Assembly: GCA_033085395.1 (NCBI GenBank)
Contig: JANQBS010000160.1
Coordinates: forward strand, 29,639-93,638
DNA: 64,000 nt
From: Xanthoparmelia taractica
Lineage: Eukaryota > Ascomycota > Lecanoromycetes > Lecanorales > Parmeliaceae
Direction: 5' to 3'
Below are positions 52,534-63,317 of the stretch, piece by piece. A model generated the notes under the pieces. The model was not told the DNA's origin, ran no database searches, and saw only the letters and a list, made by a program, of their open reading frames with translations. The stretch's first letter is position 1. Each line of letters opens with the position of its first letter. Made by a program: the position numbers and the translations under genes.

Positions 52534-55500
52534 TTACTGGTTGGCCCGCGCAAGCTTCTCCATCTTGGTCTTCAGCTTGGCCCGTCTGACCTTTTCCTTC
52601 TCTGTGCAATCATCAGTGCCTCACGTTCGAAGGTCAAGCATAAAAAGAGGTAACGCACCTGCATCATAAACCCTCATCTCATGCAACGCCTTGCCCCCCT
52701 CTACCATTGGCAACACAGGCACCTGAAAGAAGATAAGCCAGCGCCCTGAATTTCACTGGATTCTCTATTTACCTTCTGATCCGTCATTACTTCTAGCAAG
52801 GCTGGCCCCTCGCTCTCAATCAACCATTTCAACTTCGCCTCCACATCATTTGGGGAGATGCAACGTTGTGCTTGGACGTTCATAGCTTCACTCAGTTTAA
52901 CAAAATCTGGATTCTAATTCGGGAAGTTAGCGTTATAGGAGCAGAAACAGTCACGTGACCCCGGTTGACCACTGGTCTTTGACAACTCCACCTATCTGTA
53001 AAAGTCTCTACTGGGGAATGCTTTGAGACGCAGTACGCCTGAAAGGGGAACACGGGAGTAGAATCCTTACCTTCTGATGCGTATGGGCCTACATTGAATC
53101 TAGAGTCAGCATTGCTTTTCTTGAACGGTGTCCTGAGACAAGACAGCCCAGATGAGAGGGGAAGAAGACTCAGAGATTGACTCACAAAACGATCTTCATA
53201 GAACAACTGCTGCCATTGTGTTACCATCCCTAGCCACCGTGCCGTTAGTCACGAAAAAAGCCCGCTCACGTGGTGTATATAGGGGATACTGCGGCGGACG
53301 TTGCGCGCACTGCGTTCGATCCGCCATACGTAACCAAAATATTTGATATCGACTGTGTAATCTTACCTTGCTCCTCCTGCGGCGGAAATCAGAGTCAGCG
53401 TTACCTTTACGGAACAATTGTGTAGGACAGATCGCCTGGAAAGGAAGGGCGTCCCCGGAGATCCACTTACGTTGTTGAGAATGATGACCTTGGCACCGAT
53501 ATTGAATTGAGCCATAGTGCTAAGCTCAGTAAGAGTCATACTGAAGGATGCATCGCCGTCGATGTCGATGACAAGCGCGTCTGGACGGGCGACCTTGGCG
53601 CCAATAGCTGCCGGAAGGCCAAAGCCCATAGTGCCTAAACCGCCGGAGGTGATCCTAACTGTCATTCAGTATTTAGAGGTAAGACTGACTGGATGAATCA
53701 TACATCGTTCTAGGATGCCGCCATCGGAAGTGCTGAAATAGAAGGTATGTTAGCCAATACCCTCTACAAACGATAGTTGTATAGTATTTATACCTGGGCT
53801 GTCCACATCTGATGTTGGCCAACGCCGGTAGTAATGATAGTCTTGTCTTTGAAGTCTGCAGTGAGGTCTGAAAGCTTCTCGATGACGGACTGGGGTTTGA
53901 TGAGACCTTCTGGGGTCTCTTTCTCGTAGGCGAAGGGCAGACGCTTCTTCCAGTCATTGATTTGGCTGAACCATTCGGGCCGGGAAGGTGTCTCTTTGAC
54001 ATGAGGAAGAAGAAGAGCTAAGTTAGTGGCCACGTCGCCTTGAACAGCTTCAGTGGCTTGGACGACCTTGTTGATGTTCTTGGGCATAATCTCAAAGTGG
54101 ACTATCCCGCCGACCCCTTCGGACGCTGCGCGCTTTGCTTGTGGGGCAAACCTGGTTGAACAGATTAGCTTCTGATCAAGTGATCACTTATGCGGACATT
54201 GGCCTATGCCATCAAAGAAGAGCTCAGTCCGAAACCCAAAATTATGACTCACCCAGTGACTTTTCCGGTAACGCGATCGTCAAAGCGAGCGCCAAGGGCG
54301 AGGACAAGGTCAGCTTCTTGTATTGCTAGATTAGCATAGGGTGATCCATGCATCCCTATTCCAGCGGGTCAGTTCTGTAATTAGACAGAAGCAGAGAGGA
54401 GATCATATAGTTGAAGAGAAGCTGACCTAACATATGTAACGACTTGTCATCAAGTTCATCAAAGCCGCCGAGACCTTGGACAGTCGTAGTAACAGGTATG
54501 CAAGCTTTATTAGCGAGTTCTTTAAGCAGCTTTGGTCCTTCTGGCAGAGCAAGAACACCTTGGCCTGCATAAATAACGGGCTTCTTGGCGATGTTGACAA
54601 GCCTTGCCACGCGCTGGATGGCTTCCTCGAGTTGCTTTTGACTGATCTTTTTTGCGGCCAAGCTTGCCGCACTGGGATGTGACGGTAGTGTGCTGGCTGT
54701 CGGGATCGGTTTTCGTAAGATAGCAGCCTGGATATCCTTAGGTAAATCTACCAAAACTGGTCCCGGGCGTCCACTAGTAGCAATCTCAAATGCCTCATTG
54801 ATTCTCTTTGGTAGCTCGGCAACCGTCTTGACCATACAATTCCATTTCGTGCATGCCTGCTCGACCGCATGTTATCACCTTGAAATAGCATCGGGAACAA
54901 GCGTGCTTGAGACGAAAGAGAAAGCACAGGACTATGCTTACCCTTGATATACCCACAATATCCGCCTCTTGAAAAGCATCCGTTCCAATCGCAGTTGTTA
55001 CCACCTACGGGATTGCTGAGTCAGCTTTACCATTCTGGGAGAATATTCCAGGAAGAGTTGTTTGATAGAGGACAAGGAGACTTAGCGAAGTACTCACCTG
55101 GCCAGTGAAGACTACCAAAGGCGTACCGTCTGACAGAGCGTCTTGAATAGGAGTAATGACGTTAGTTGCGCCAGGACCTGTTGTGCCATTGAGCTATGCC
55201 CTTGACAAGTTATAGTCAGAGGGACTGATATTACCAGATGTGACGAGCACGACCCCAGGGTTGCCCGAAGCTCTGGCGTACCCCTCTGCCATATGCCCTG
55301 CTCCTTGCTCATGCCGCGGTAGGATGAAGTCGAAATACTTCGAATTGTATATCGCATCAAAAACAGGCAAGATAGCTCCCCCTATCCGGGTCAGATCTTC
55401 TTATGTGCAGAGCACGATGCGGAGCAGTGAGCCCTACCCGGGTATCCAAAGACATGTTTGACGCCTTGCCTTCTTAACATCTGATGGAGAATCTCACCGC

Positions 55501-55830
55501 CACTCAATCCAATGAAGGACTCATCCATCTCTTGCTTCGGCACATGCTGCAGTGGCTGCACGTTATTTCTGGGTTCTTGTTGGAAAGCCGGGCTTGGAGC
55601 GGGTCTCTGCTGCCTTGAGAGACGTCAATTGGGACCTTAAGGAAAGATATGATGAGCTGGACTCACGGCGCAGTCTGCGTAGCAGTACTCTGACCTCTCT
55701 TTGCGACATCGGCGGTCGGCTGCGAGTTCTGAAGCGTTCTCCGGTATGGCGAGATGAAGGACGCAGAAGGGGTGGTCGAGAAGGAACGGTGATGCCGACA
55801 GAGGGCACGAGCTGATTTCTGCGTGATCAT
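52534..55830 (-). CDS. ILV2: Acetolactate synthase, catalytic subunit (mitochondrial), 16 exons
   Basis: First common enzyme of valine, isoleucine and leucine synthesis; ThDP-, FAD- and Mg-dependent, in the mitochondrial matrix. Exons (minus): 55667-55830, 55438-55613, 55235-55381, 55098-55177, 54942-55004, 54427-54856, 54253-54355, 53794-54151, 53704-53732, 53471-53654, 53367-53376, 53186-53229, 53071-53088, 52773-52913, 52659-52722, 52534-52601; they sum to 692 codons plus stop. N-terminus MITQKSARALCRHHRSFSTT is a transit peptide. FGYPGGAILPVFDA, RHEQGAGHMAEGYA (catalytic Glu about E138), GTDAFQEAD, ATSGRPGPVLVDLPKD, IDIDGDASFS (ThDP/Mg) and GMVTQWQQLFYEDRF are all present. Odd features: 15 introns, exons of 10 and 18 nt, and Val at about residue 191 where the family has Pro (GQVPT here GQVVT). 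A TGAGTCA site lies 48 bp upstream of the ATG. Confidence 0.93.
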
Positions 55831-56513
55831 TGTGTATAGTGAAGAGAGAGGACAGCAATCCGTGGATTCGTTGTCGGTGAGTCAAAACTTGAGGCGGATT
55901 TTTAGAACTTTTGTGGGGAAGATCTAAGGTACGGTAATCATCATGCATCAAAAGTTTTTCGCCGATCCCGGCCAAACGTTGTGACGTTTACTTTTCACGC
56001 TTGTAATTTAATTATCGAAAAATAATTCGGATAAATCGAATTATATCCATTTTCATCTCATAAAACTTTTTGTCGTATTAGATTTTTTAGATGCTAAAAT
56101 TAAGCTAGATTTCTTTCCTTATGGATATGTCTTCTAAATCTATGAATAAGATTGAGAAAATAAACTTCTGAAAAACCCTGTAGCCCTGAAGAAAGAAGCT
56201 TAAGGTAGTCTACTCAGTGCTGTAGGAGGGCTACGAAAAGGTATAGCGTATGAGTTTCGTCCAATAGTGCTTTGCCCTTTAACTCATGCATACTAAAAGT
56301 ACCTACTTCTGTTAGCCATAAAGAATTTGGCTCTACCTATGGAGGAAGATATTGCTTGAACGCCGTCCAGAGACTGTCCTCTCCATTGTCGTCTTCGAGC
56401 GGCAGCAGGGATCGGGTTCGCGGGGAACCTGAGACACCAGCCAGATCTTAATCCCTCCATATCTTCACCCTACACATACCGTTCTTCCCCCTTTGCCAAC
56501 ATCACCACCATCG
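55831..56513. promoter_or_regulatory. Divergent promoter region of ILV2 and RPC9
   Basis: About 680 bp between the two start codons. It includes an AT-rich stretch (55990-56130) with the imperfect palindrome AATTCGGATAAATCGAATT near 56022. The TGAGTCA site at 55878 is near ILV2. Confidence 0.55.
55878..55884. promoter_or_regulatory. Gcn4/Cpc1-type site TGAGTCA upstream of ILV2
   Basis: An exact TGA[CG]TCA heptamer, 48 bp before the ILV2 start. In yeast and Neurospora such sites let Gcn4/Cpc1 raise amino-acid biosynthetic genes during starvation, and ILV2 belongs to that set. Function here is inferred. Confidence 0.5.
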
Positions 56514-57097
56514 ATGAAGATCCTCGAAACCCAATCCGCCGTCCTCTCCAACTACGAAGTCCTCGCCCACCTCACCGCCATCCACGCAAAACCCCGCACC
56601 ACGCCCCAAAAGCACTCAAACGTCAACACCGTGCTCAAAGAAGTATCTCTTCCCCATCGCCTCCTCCTCCTATGAGAACATGACACTAAAATTCTCTCGA
56701 TCAGCTAACGGACTACCTCTCCCCACCCCCAACCTCCCGCTCCCGCATCCCCCGCTACCAAAACCCGCCCTACAGCGACGACGCCCTCCGTGCCCTAATC
56801 ACCGCCTTGCAGCCGTACAGCCTGACAAAGAGCGAAGTGCTCATGATCGTGAACCTGCGGCCTGAGAATCTGGGACTGCTGGATTGTGTGGTGGAGGAGT
56901 GTGATGAGCGCTTTACGGCCGAGCAGCAGGATGAGATTGTAAGGATTATTGGGGACGTGTTGGGGAGGGAAGGGGGAGATGTGAATGGAGAAGGGACTAA
57001 TGAGGTACACGAGGGAGGGGTGAATGGAAATGGAATCAATGGAGTCAACGGAGAGGGTGCCCATGAGGATGAGATGGAGCAGGATGGGTCTCCGTGA
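56514..57097 (+). CDS. RPC9: RNA polymerase III subunit RPC9 (C17)
   Basis: Exons 56514-56642 and 56705-57097 with a 62-nt intron (GTATCT...GATCAG); 173 residues. The N-terminus MKILETQSAVLSNYEVLAHL is the RPC9/CRCP signature, and the HRDC-like Rpb4 fold continues with LRALITALQPYSLTKSEVLM, IVNLRPENLGLLDCVVEECD and FTAEQQDEIVRIIGDVL. RPC9 pairs with RPC8 in the stalk of RNA polymerase III, which makes tRNA and 5S RNA. The last ~35 residues form a Gly/Asn/Glu repeat (VNGNGINGVNGEG) that looks like a local microsatellite expansion. Divergent from ILV2. Confidence 0.9.
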
Positions 57098-57899
57098 GGG
57101 GAGGGAGGTATAGATGGTACCAGAGACAATGAGGAACCGCTAGGTGAAGAGCCGAACCTAAGCTTGTGGTCCAAGAAAATAACCCTACCAATACCGAAGT
57201 CAGATTGGGGTCCAAACCCAGGTATATCTCTTGCATTGGAGTTATGGACGAGTACGAGCAAGAGCTAATTTGATGTAGCAGCGACCCGCCACCACGACAT
57301 TGGCTCTACGACTGAGTTGAATCCCATAACGAGTGCTACTTGAAAAGCTCGTCAGGGTGCGCTCACGGCGGGGAGAAATAAATACGAGTTCTAATAAACC
57401 TGCCTGTGCAACGTCAATATCCGGAATACGATCTGCTCTTCGTCTACTTCCCATTTTCGCTCTTACACATAGCCGGTTGTTGCCAAATTGTCTCGTAGTA
57501 ATTGACCTTCAATTCGTAGAGACCAAAAAAGGCTCTCGGAGTAGGTGACTGGTATTTGCATGAGGTTTAAGGAAAGACATCAGATGATGGATTGGACCGG
57601 TGTCTAAATATATATTGAGTCGTTACGAGTTTCAAAGCCTGTGATTTGCCCGCGTCCGCGTGGGAACAGTTCAACCTCCCCAGTGATACACCACTGTGGC
57701 AGAGAAATCGAGTTTGTTTTAGTACAGGAAAGCTTGTAAAGTGTCCGCACCATCCGTACGCTTCTACGTCCGGAAGCCGTCGATTAAATGGCATGTTCTC
57801 AGGGGCGGTCAAATGCTCAATTCTACTATACTCATTTTAGACATATTACTACATTTCACATTCAATTACTCAACTGTTTTTCTACACCGGCATCGAGCG
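57098..57899. other. Intergenic region between convergent genes
   Basis: About 800 bp with no exon recognised. Confidence 0.5.
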
Positions 57900-58870
57900 C
57901 TAGGGAACGACACAAACCGGAACGACTTTGAGAGTCGGCGACACACATGGTGCAGGCTCAAGGCTGACCCAAATAAACAAATCATTGGTAACAGCAAACC
58001 CAGGACAGAGCATCAAAATCTTCGGTGCCCCGGTGCTGCATGTCAACTGTCCGCCCGACACGGAGCAAACTGCCGGGTTCTCCGTAGCGTAAGCATCAGC
58101 AACGTCATTGAAGTGTAGAAGCTCCATCGACTGTCCATAGTCTGTAGCGGCGATGAGCCCGTTTTGGTCCATGACCAAGTTACCCGCCGCGTTGAGGGAC
58201 AGAATGATGGCTTGGGAGCGGGGGGAGCCGTTGAAGCCGATTATGGGGCCGTCTCCGTTGTCATATTGGGCGTAGGTTCCGTCTAGAGGGATGCCGTTTA
58301 ATACAATGCCAGAGTTCTCGAGCTGGAGGACAAATGTTGGTAATGGATTTGCGCACTCGGTGATGGTGGTTGTCTTTGAGACCGTGGTGATAGTGGTTTG
58401 CGCCTTGGCCGTGATGGTGGTGTGGGTGGCGCCAATGCACGAGCAGGCGCTGGAGTAGCGGACCGCACCGGAACATGCTGAGGCGTAAGTCGGGATGGAA
58501 GTGGGAGAAGCCGTTACTTGGCGAGGTACAATGTCGAGGGCCGGTTCAGGAGCAACATCGCGTTTCTCTTTCAGGGCCACTGAGGCAACAATCAACGTGC
58601 TTGTCACGGTGGCAACAGATGACTTGGTGACAGTGCTAGCAAATGTTGATTAGCATGTTGTTGTTGGTCTTGGATGGTTCATATTTACACCGTCGCTGGC
58701 GTCACGCTGTCTTTAAAGAAAGATGAGCAGTCAGCGGCACCAGATCTGGTGGGGAAGGAACTGGCAACGACAGCTCGGAGGCAGTCATCCCTGTTACAGA
58801 CTGCGAGGGTGGTAGTCGCCGCCGCGGTAAGCTGCGCTACGCTCAGAATGGCGATAGTGGAAAATTGCAT
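57900..58870 (-). CDS. Secreted Thr-rich protein of unknown function
   Basis: Exons 58689-58870 and 57900-58635, intron of 53 nt (GTAAAT...TTGCTAG); 305 residues. Signal peptide MQFSTIAILSVAQLTAAA, then CNRDDCLRAVVASSFPTR and GAADCSSFF, an N-terminal cysteine module common among secreted proteins of filamentous ascomycetes. A Thr/Val-rich linker (TITAKAQTTITTVSKTTTIT) likely carries O-glycans. The C-terminal domain (NSGIVLNGIPLDGTYAQYDN, GLIAATDYGQSMELLHF) is rich in small residues and holds paired Cys (AVCSVSGGQLTC). The splice joins ACG-GT to C in frame. No catalytic motif; probably wall-associated. Confidence 0.78.
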
Positions 58871-59943
58871 GATGATGGGTTCGAATGTTGACGCGAGTAA
58901 AGCTAGATATTAGGATCCGTAGACTCGAACTTGAACGCTTTGACAGAAGACGAGTAAGGAATGAGGCCATTCTATACGTTCACTACCTCTCTGATCGAGC
59001 TTTATGATTAATCCAACACCAATTGTAAATCCTGAATCAATAGTCTCCTGTCAGCTATCCTATATTAATTCTGGAGGTTGATTTCCAATAGGCCACTGGC
59101 AAGTTGGTGAGTTCAAAGAAGGAAGCTGTATACGAAGAAGCCATCCTACCTTCGCTAAACAAATCCAAAAGCGTCATGATGTGAGCCTCTATGGTGTACA
59201 TTGTTAAAGATTCGGGTCAGCGGTCTGGACGGCCATCCAGAGCTAGTTTCAATAGCTGACGGGCACGTGGGAGGCCAGGCGAAGACCAAAAGCTCATTCA
59301 CATGCCCACGGAACCATTACAAGACGAGCAAATTTCCATGCTGCCAAGTCAGACCGTCCGTGCAGAGATCAGTAAAGCAGCCGTTTGCAAGATCCGCTGC
59401 CCGTTTAATTATTGATCGTTATCAATGTTATATGGTCAGTCGATGCGAGAGTTGGGAATGCGGAGGTCAACGGTCAACGCTTCTGGGGTGAAGCTGGAAG
59501 ACCAAAGGGGAAACACCAAAAGCCATGCCAATAAATGGCGCTGCACTAGCACTAGTTGCGCTTAGACGCGTCTATTATTCCTACTTTCGTGCCGTGTTCT
59601 ACTTTACTCTTTATCCCCGGACTCGTTTCTCATTACCCCAGCATACTTCGCCTTTACACGCATGATATGGCAGCAACAAATATTGCTGTCTATAGTATAC
59701 GGGTTAGACCACCCGAGACAAGAATTCTCAGTCACGGACCCTAGCTTCGGGATATGTCCGTTCGTCTCGTACTTCAGCCATGTTCATAGCTTGCCATGAG
59801 AACAATACAGCCCTAAAATACAAAGAAGGCCTGAAATTATGGGCTTGTGGCTACCATGAGGCTACAGCAGTCTCCATATATGCATTTAGTCCCTCGCTTG
59901 TTACACTTGACGCTCATTTCTATTCCAGCAGTGATTAGAGTAC
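58871..59943. other. Intergenic region
   Basis: About 1.1 kb; no gene recognised. Confidence 0.5.
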
Positions 59944-60960
59944 ATGAACTTGGGCTACTGCGTGGGCCAGATCAAAGATGATTCTGATATAGCAGGTACT
60001 GCAGCGGTCCTAGCAGTCCTCATCAATGCAGTTATACCCATTGTTATATCCCCAATGCTTTGGGCATACATTTACTTCTACCTCAATAGGGGGAACCTTG
60101 GCCCAGCCAATCATCATCTCGGATGGATCAATGTGGCCAGAGATATGTTGATCATGCAGGGCGAGGTCCGGCTGGTGACTAGCCTCTCCGTAACTGTAGC
60201 GTCTTTGGTCAACATCTACCACGACGATGAGACGTCACATTGCACGCGTGCTTGCAGACAATAGCCTAACAGTACATGCTGCCGCGACCATCCATACTTA
60301 TCCAGCTAGGCACAATTGGAAGGTGGGAACGTTTATCATCCTTGTTCTCAATGTTTTGTGGGAATGGTGGAGCTTGCTAGCGATTAGTAGGTCCCATCGC
60401 TGAAATTGGGAGATCCCGCATTGTCTGAAGAACAACAGCATTTTACCCGGAAACTACAAAGGCTGGATTGTCTGTTCACTTGTCTGGTTTCTCATCGGGT
60501 CAGTCACCCTCTATATGAACCTTCTTGAAACTGGTCGTGCTTTCATAGACCCATTCGAGCAGATTGTGGTCCGATTCGCAGATTCCGCGACATCTTCAGA
60601 AACTTGACATATGCGTACCCACGGACGCTGGTGGAAATGTTGATAGAAACTGCGCTCAATGTCATTCTGGCACTCATTGCGCTGCATACTGGGCCTTTGC
60701 TTTACATATACCGGCCTCTCGATACCTTAGCCCGTTCAAATCGCTATTGTCTCTCATCTGGAACGCCTACGACGTGGGGACGGCGCGGCACGAGCAGCGA
60801 ATGCACAGATATATGTGGCAAACCCCACATATCGGTACACAAAGTCCTTTCAGGGTAATGACAATCCAGAGCATGATTTGAGATTTGGCCATATCCTTGC
60901 TTTTGTCATGCTACTCTTACCAGTCCTATCAGCCTTCAATATGATCAATGGTGAGTTATG
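59944..60960 (+). pseudogene. Broken multi-span membrane protein gene
   Basis: Reading VGQIKDDSDIAGTAAVLAVL, IVISPMLWAYIYFYLN and QGEVRLVTSLSVTVASLVNI gives two to three membrane spans, then a frame change near 60225-60240 leads to HIARVLADNSLTVHAAATIH, WKVGTFIILVLNVLWEWWSL and GWIVCSLVWFLIGSVTLYMN. An in-frame TGA lies at 60401-60403 (CGA would give Arg before NWEIPHCL). A further shift gives LVEMLIETALNVILALIALH, and the end reads RFGHILAFVMLLLPVLSAF. Together this is one former protein with six or more spans and no continuous frame. The layout recalls orphan fungal integral membrane proteins; not named. Confidence 0.6.
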
Positions 60961-61311
60961 GCAAATACATTAGCTTTGATTTTACGCGGACTAAAGCTCG
61001 ATGCCAGGCCCTTACGTCTAACTGGAGACACGAAGACTTCTTGAGCAAATCTTACGTCCGTGGCTATAGCTACTGGCCAGCAGATTGGGCTAGCATTGGT
61101 TCGTCAAGGGACGAGTGGGCAGTAATTTGGCGGTAAACTTAACAGTTGACTGCACCATAGCGCGGCCGAAACATCCAATGTACACTGACGCAATATCCAC
61201 AGGCAAAAAAAGCGATTATGATCATTCTCCAATCAAACAAGCCTCTTCCCCCCCTCGCCCGACGACTCTTTTAACTCTATCGAATACACGCGTATCTAGG
61301 TCCCGTGAACA
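60961..61311. other. Intergenic region
   Basis: Decayed 3' flank of the broken membrane gene; nothing else recognised. Confidence 0.4.
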
Positions 61312-61683
61312 TCAACCGCATTCATCAGACAACCGTCCGATGCGTCCAAAAGGACCCCGGAGGCCGCGGCCGTGTCGACGGCTACATCCCTTCCCTCGTA
61401 CATCGGTAGTGTCAACCTTACCAGCGCCTCTACGTTTCGAGTGACACTGCTGTCGACAGTAACGAAGCAAGACTGCTATCAGGGCGTATATGCAGATACC
61501 GAATGGTATGCCTATACCGATGCCTAGTGTGCCCTTGGATTTGAGAAAGTGGTATGGTTGATAGCATAGGGCAGTGGGCGGGGGAGCAGGGAGTTGGATG
61601 ATGATTGTTCGAGTGGAAGAAGGAAGAAGTCCGTGGTTAGTGAGCCCAATTCCCTCCAGTGTTTTGAATCTGTTGTATCTCAA
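61312..61683 (-). CDS. Possible single-span membrane protein fragment, related to its neighbours
   Basis: The open frame holds KGTLGIGIGIPFGICIYALI, a Gly-rich transmembrane segment preceded by a Pro/Thr/Leu-rich juxtamembrane part (TIIIQLPAPPPTA) and followed by basic residues (RYCRQQCHSKRRG). This is the arrangement of the two single-pass proteins at 62007-62900 and 63318-63879. No signal peptide or ATG-initiated N-terminal exon was found, so the ectodomain is missing: a fragment, a decayed paralogue or a gene whose 5' exons I could not see. Confidence 0.4.
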   Translation of the reverse strand: MRYNRFKTLEGIGLTNHGLLPSSTRTIIIQLPAPPPTALCYQPYHFLKSKGTLGIGIGIPFGICIYALIAVLLRYCRQQCHSKRRGAGKVDTTDVRGKGCSRRHGRGLRGPFGRIGRLSDECG

Positions 61684-62006
61684 CCATTTCCGAATGCTTC
61701 TTCATGACTCGTCCATTTCAAAATACTTTAACCGCAGCCTACTTAGGTCTACACTATATTCTTTTCATCCCTGTCGCCTGTGCGTATCCGCTTCATGGGG
61801 CCAGAAGAGAAAGAGTCGCGAGATCGCACTATCGGTACACTCCCGAGACATCGTCGTCCGAAAGCAGACCTCAATAATGTTATTCTCGCAACGCTTTTCA
61901 ATGGGTTTTGGTTCCTATAAGAGACCGATGTTTGTCGTTTTGTTCCCAGGTTTGATCGAAGCTCCGATACTCGCCCTTTAGCAAATTTCTCAAAGCCTTC
62001 TGCGTT
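61684..62006. other. Intergenic region between divergent membrane-protein genes
   Basis: About 320 bp; presumed promoter of the gene at 62007. No exon recognised. Confidence 0.5.
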
Positions 62007-62900
62007 ATGGAGAGGAGGGAGATTGTCGCTGGCAGCTTGTCTGTCCTTTTTGCTCTCGTGGGCTCATCCTCTGCCCACAACACCACTAGCGCATCCAGCA
62101 CCTACGAAGAAGTACTTCAAACCACCATCTTCTTGCCATCCGCCCTCTTCTCGCCAATACCTGTGCAGCAGGACTTTAACGGCATATTTAGCACCACCAG
62201 CGGCACCACATTCTTTAATGTTGGTCTGAATTTTTCCAACAATCATACAGAATTCGCTCCAGCACTGATCACCAATTACGATTGGTCCGGCTACCCCTTT
62301 TCTGCATCTGCTGCAGGCACTCAGTACGTTTGGCAGAAGTAAGCACTCTACCGTAGTCACCAGCACTAGCCCATATGCTCACACTCTTCAATCAACAGCC
62401 TAACCATCAACTGTCCGTCTCCCACGCCAGCCGGCACGGCTACGTGTACAACCACCTCCACCAACCTCGACATCACCAATTCCCCAACTTACAACACAGT
62501 CGCCGAATCATCCTTCTACAACGCGCGACTTATCAACCGCAACACCACAGTCCCGACCCCCCCACTAACGCCCACTGTCCTCAAAGTCGGCATCGGTCTC
62601 GGCGCGCCCCTCGCTCTCTGTCTGTGCGCTCTCATCGTCCTATTCATCTGCCGCCACCGCGAGCACAAGCGGCGTTCTCGCTTGGGGCATACGCGTGCCT
62701 TCGCGACGGTCGGTGGGGAAATGAAGCTTGAGCCACTCGTGATGCCTGGTGGGGGCGGTTCTACCGGGTTTGAGGCTTACGGTGAAGGTGTCGCGGGTGG
62801 GAATGAAGAAGGTCATCATGGTTTTGCGGTAAGTGAGATGTCGGCATTTACGAATGAGTTGCATGGGGAGGGAAAGGCGGGGAGGAAGGAACTCGCTTAG
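62007..62900 (+). CDS. Single-pass type I membrane protein with small ectodomain
   Basis: Exons 62007-62339 and 62400-62900, intron of 60 nt (GTAAGC...TCAACAG), phase 2; 277 residues. Signal peptide ERREIVAGSLSVLFALVGSS, then an ectodomain of about 170 residues with sequons (HNTT, NRNTT) and two Cys near the splice (TINCPSP, GTATCTTT). A Thr/Pro stretch (NTTVPTPPLTPTV) leads into the membrane span VGIGLGAPLALCLCALIVLF and a basic stop-transfer (CRHREHKRRSR), then a Gly/Glu-rich cytoplasmic tail ending AGRKELA. This is the layout of fungal wall-sensor-like or mucin-like proteins, but no known sensor domain is recognised. It converges with a paralogue at 63318. Confidence 0.75.
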
Positions 62901-63317
62901 GTTGTTTGCTGTCTGCTGCGTCCGAGAGGGTCTACGGGTACATTTACGTTTAATTCGGCAGTTAATTTTTAATCAACAAGGGCTCAGGTACATTTTTGTT
63001 ACTGACTGTCCTTTCCTGCTACTACTGACCAAGACGAACTCTCGGAAAAACACTCTCAGTCCGACTTGCTCATACAACCAGAGTAAGACACCATCATCAG
63101 CGTCTTCCGAGACAGAAACCTAGATAAGGTGGTCAAGCAACCCACTTTTGATCGATTAGTATCAACTATGGAGCCTTACCCTGTCTTATTTTGCGAAATA
63201 TGATCGATCGCCCAGTACCAGCCATCCAGCCCACTTCACAACCCCCTCTACCCTCTCGTCCAGAAAAAGAACTGCCAAAAGGGGAAAAGTCTTCAAACCC
63301 CATACGCGAATGAATCA
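62901..63317. other. Intergenic region between convergent genes
   Basis: About 420 bp of 3' flank; no gene recognised. Confidence 0.5.
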
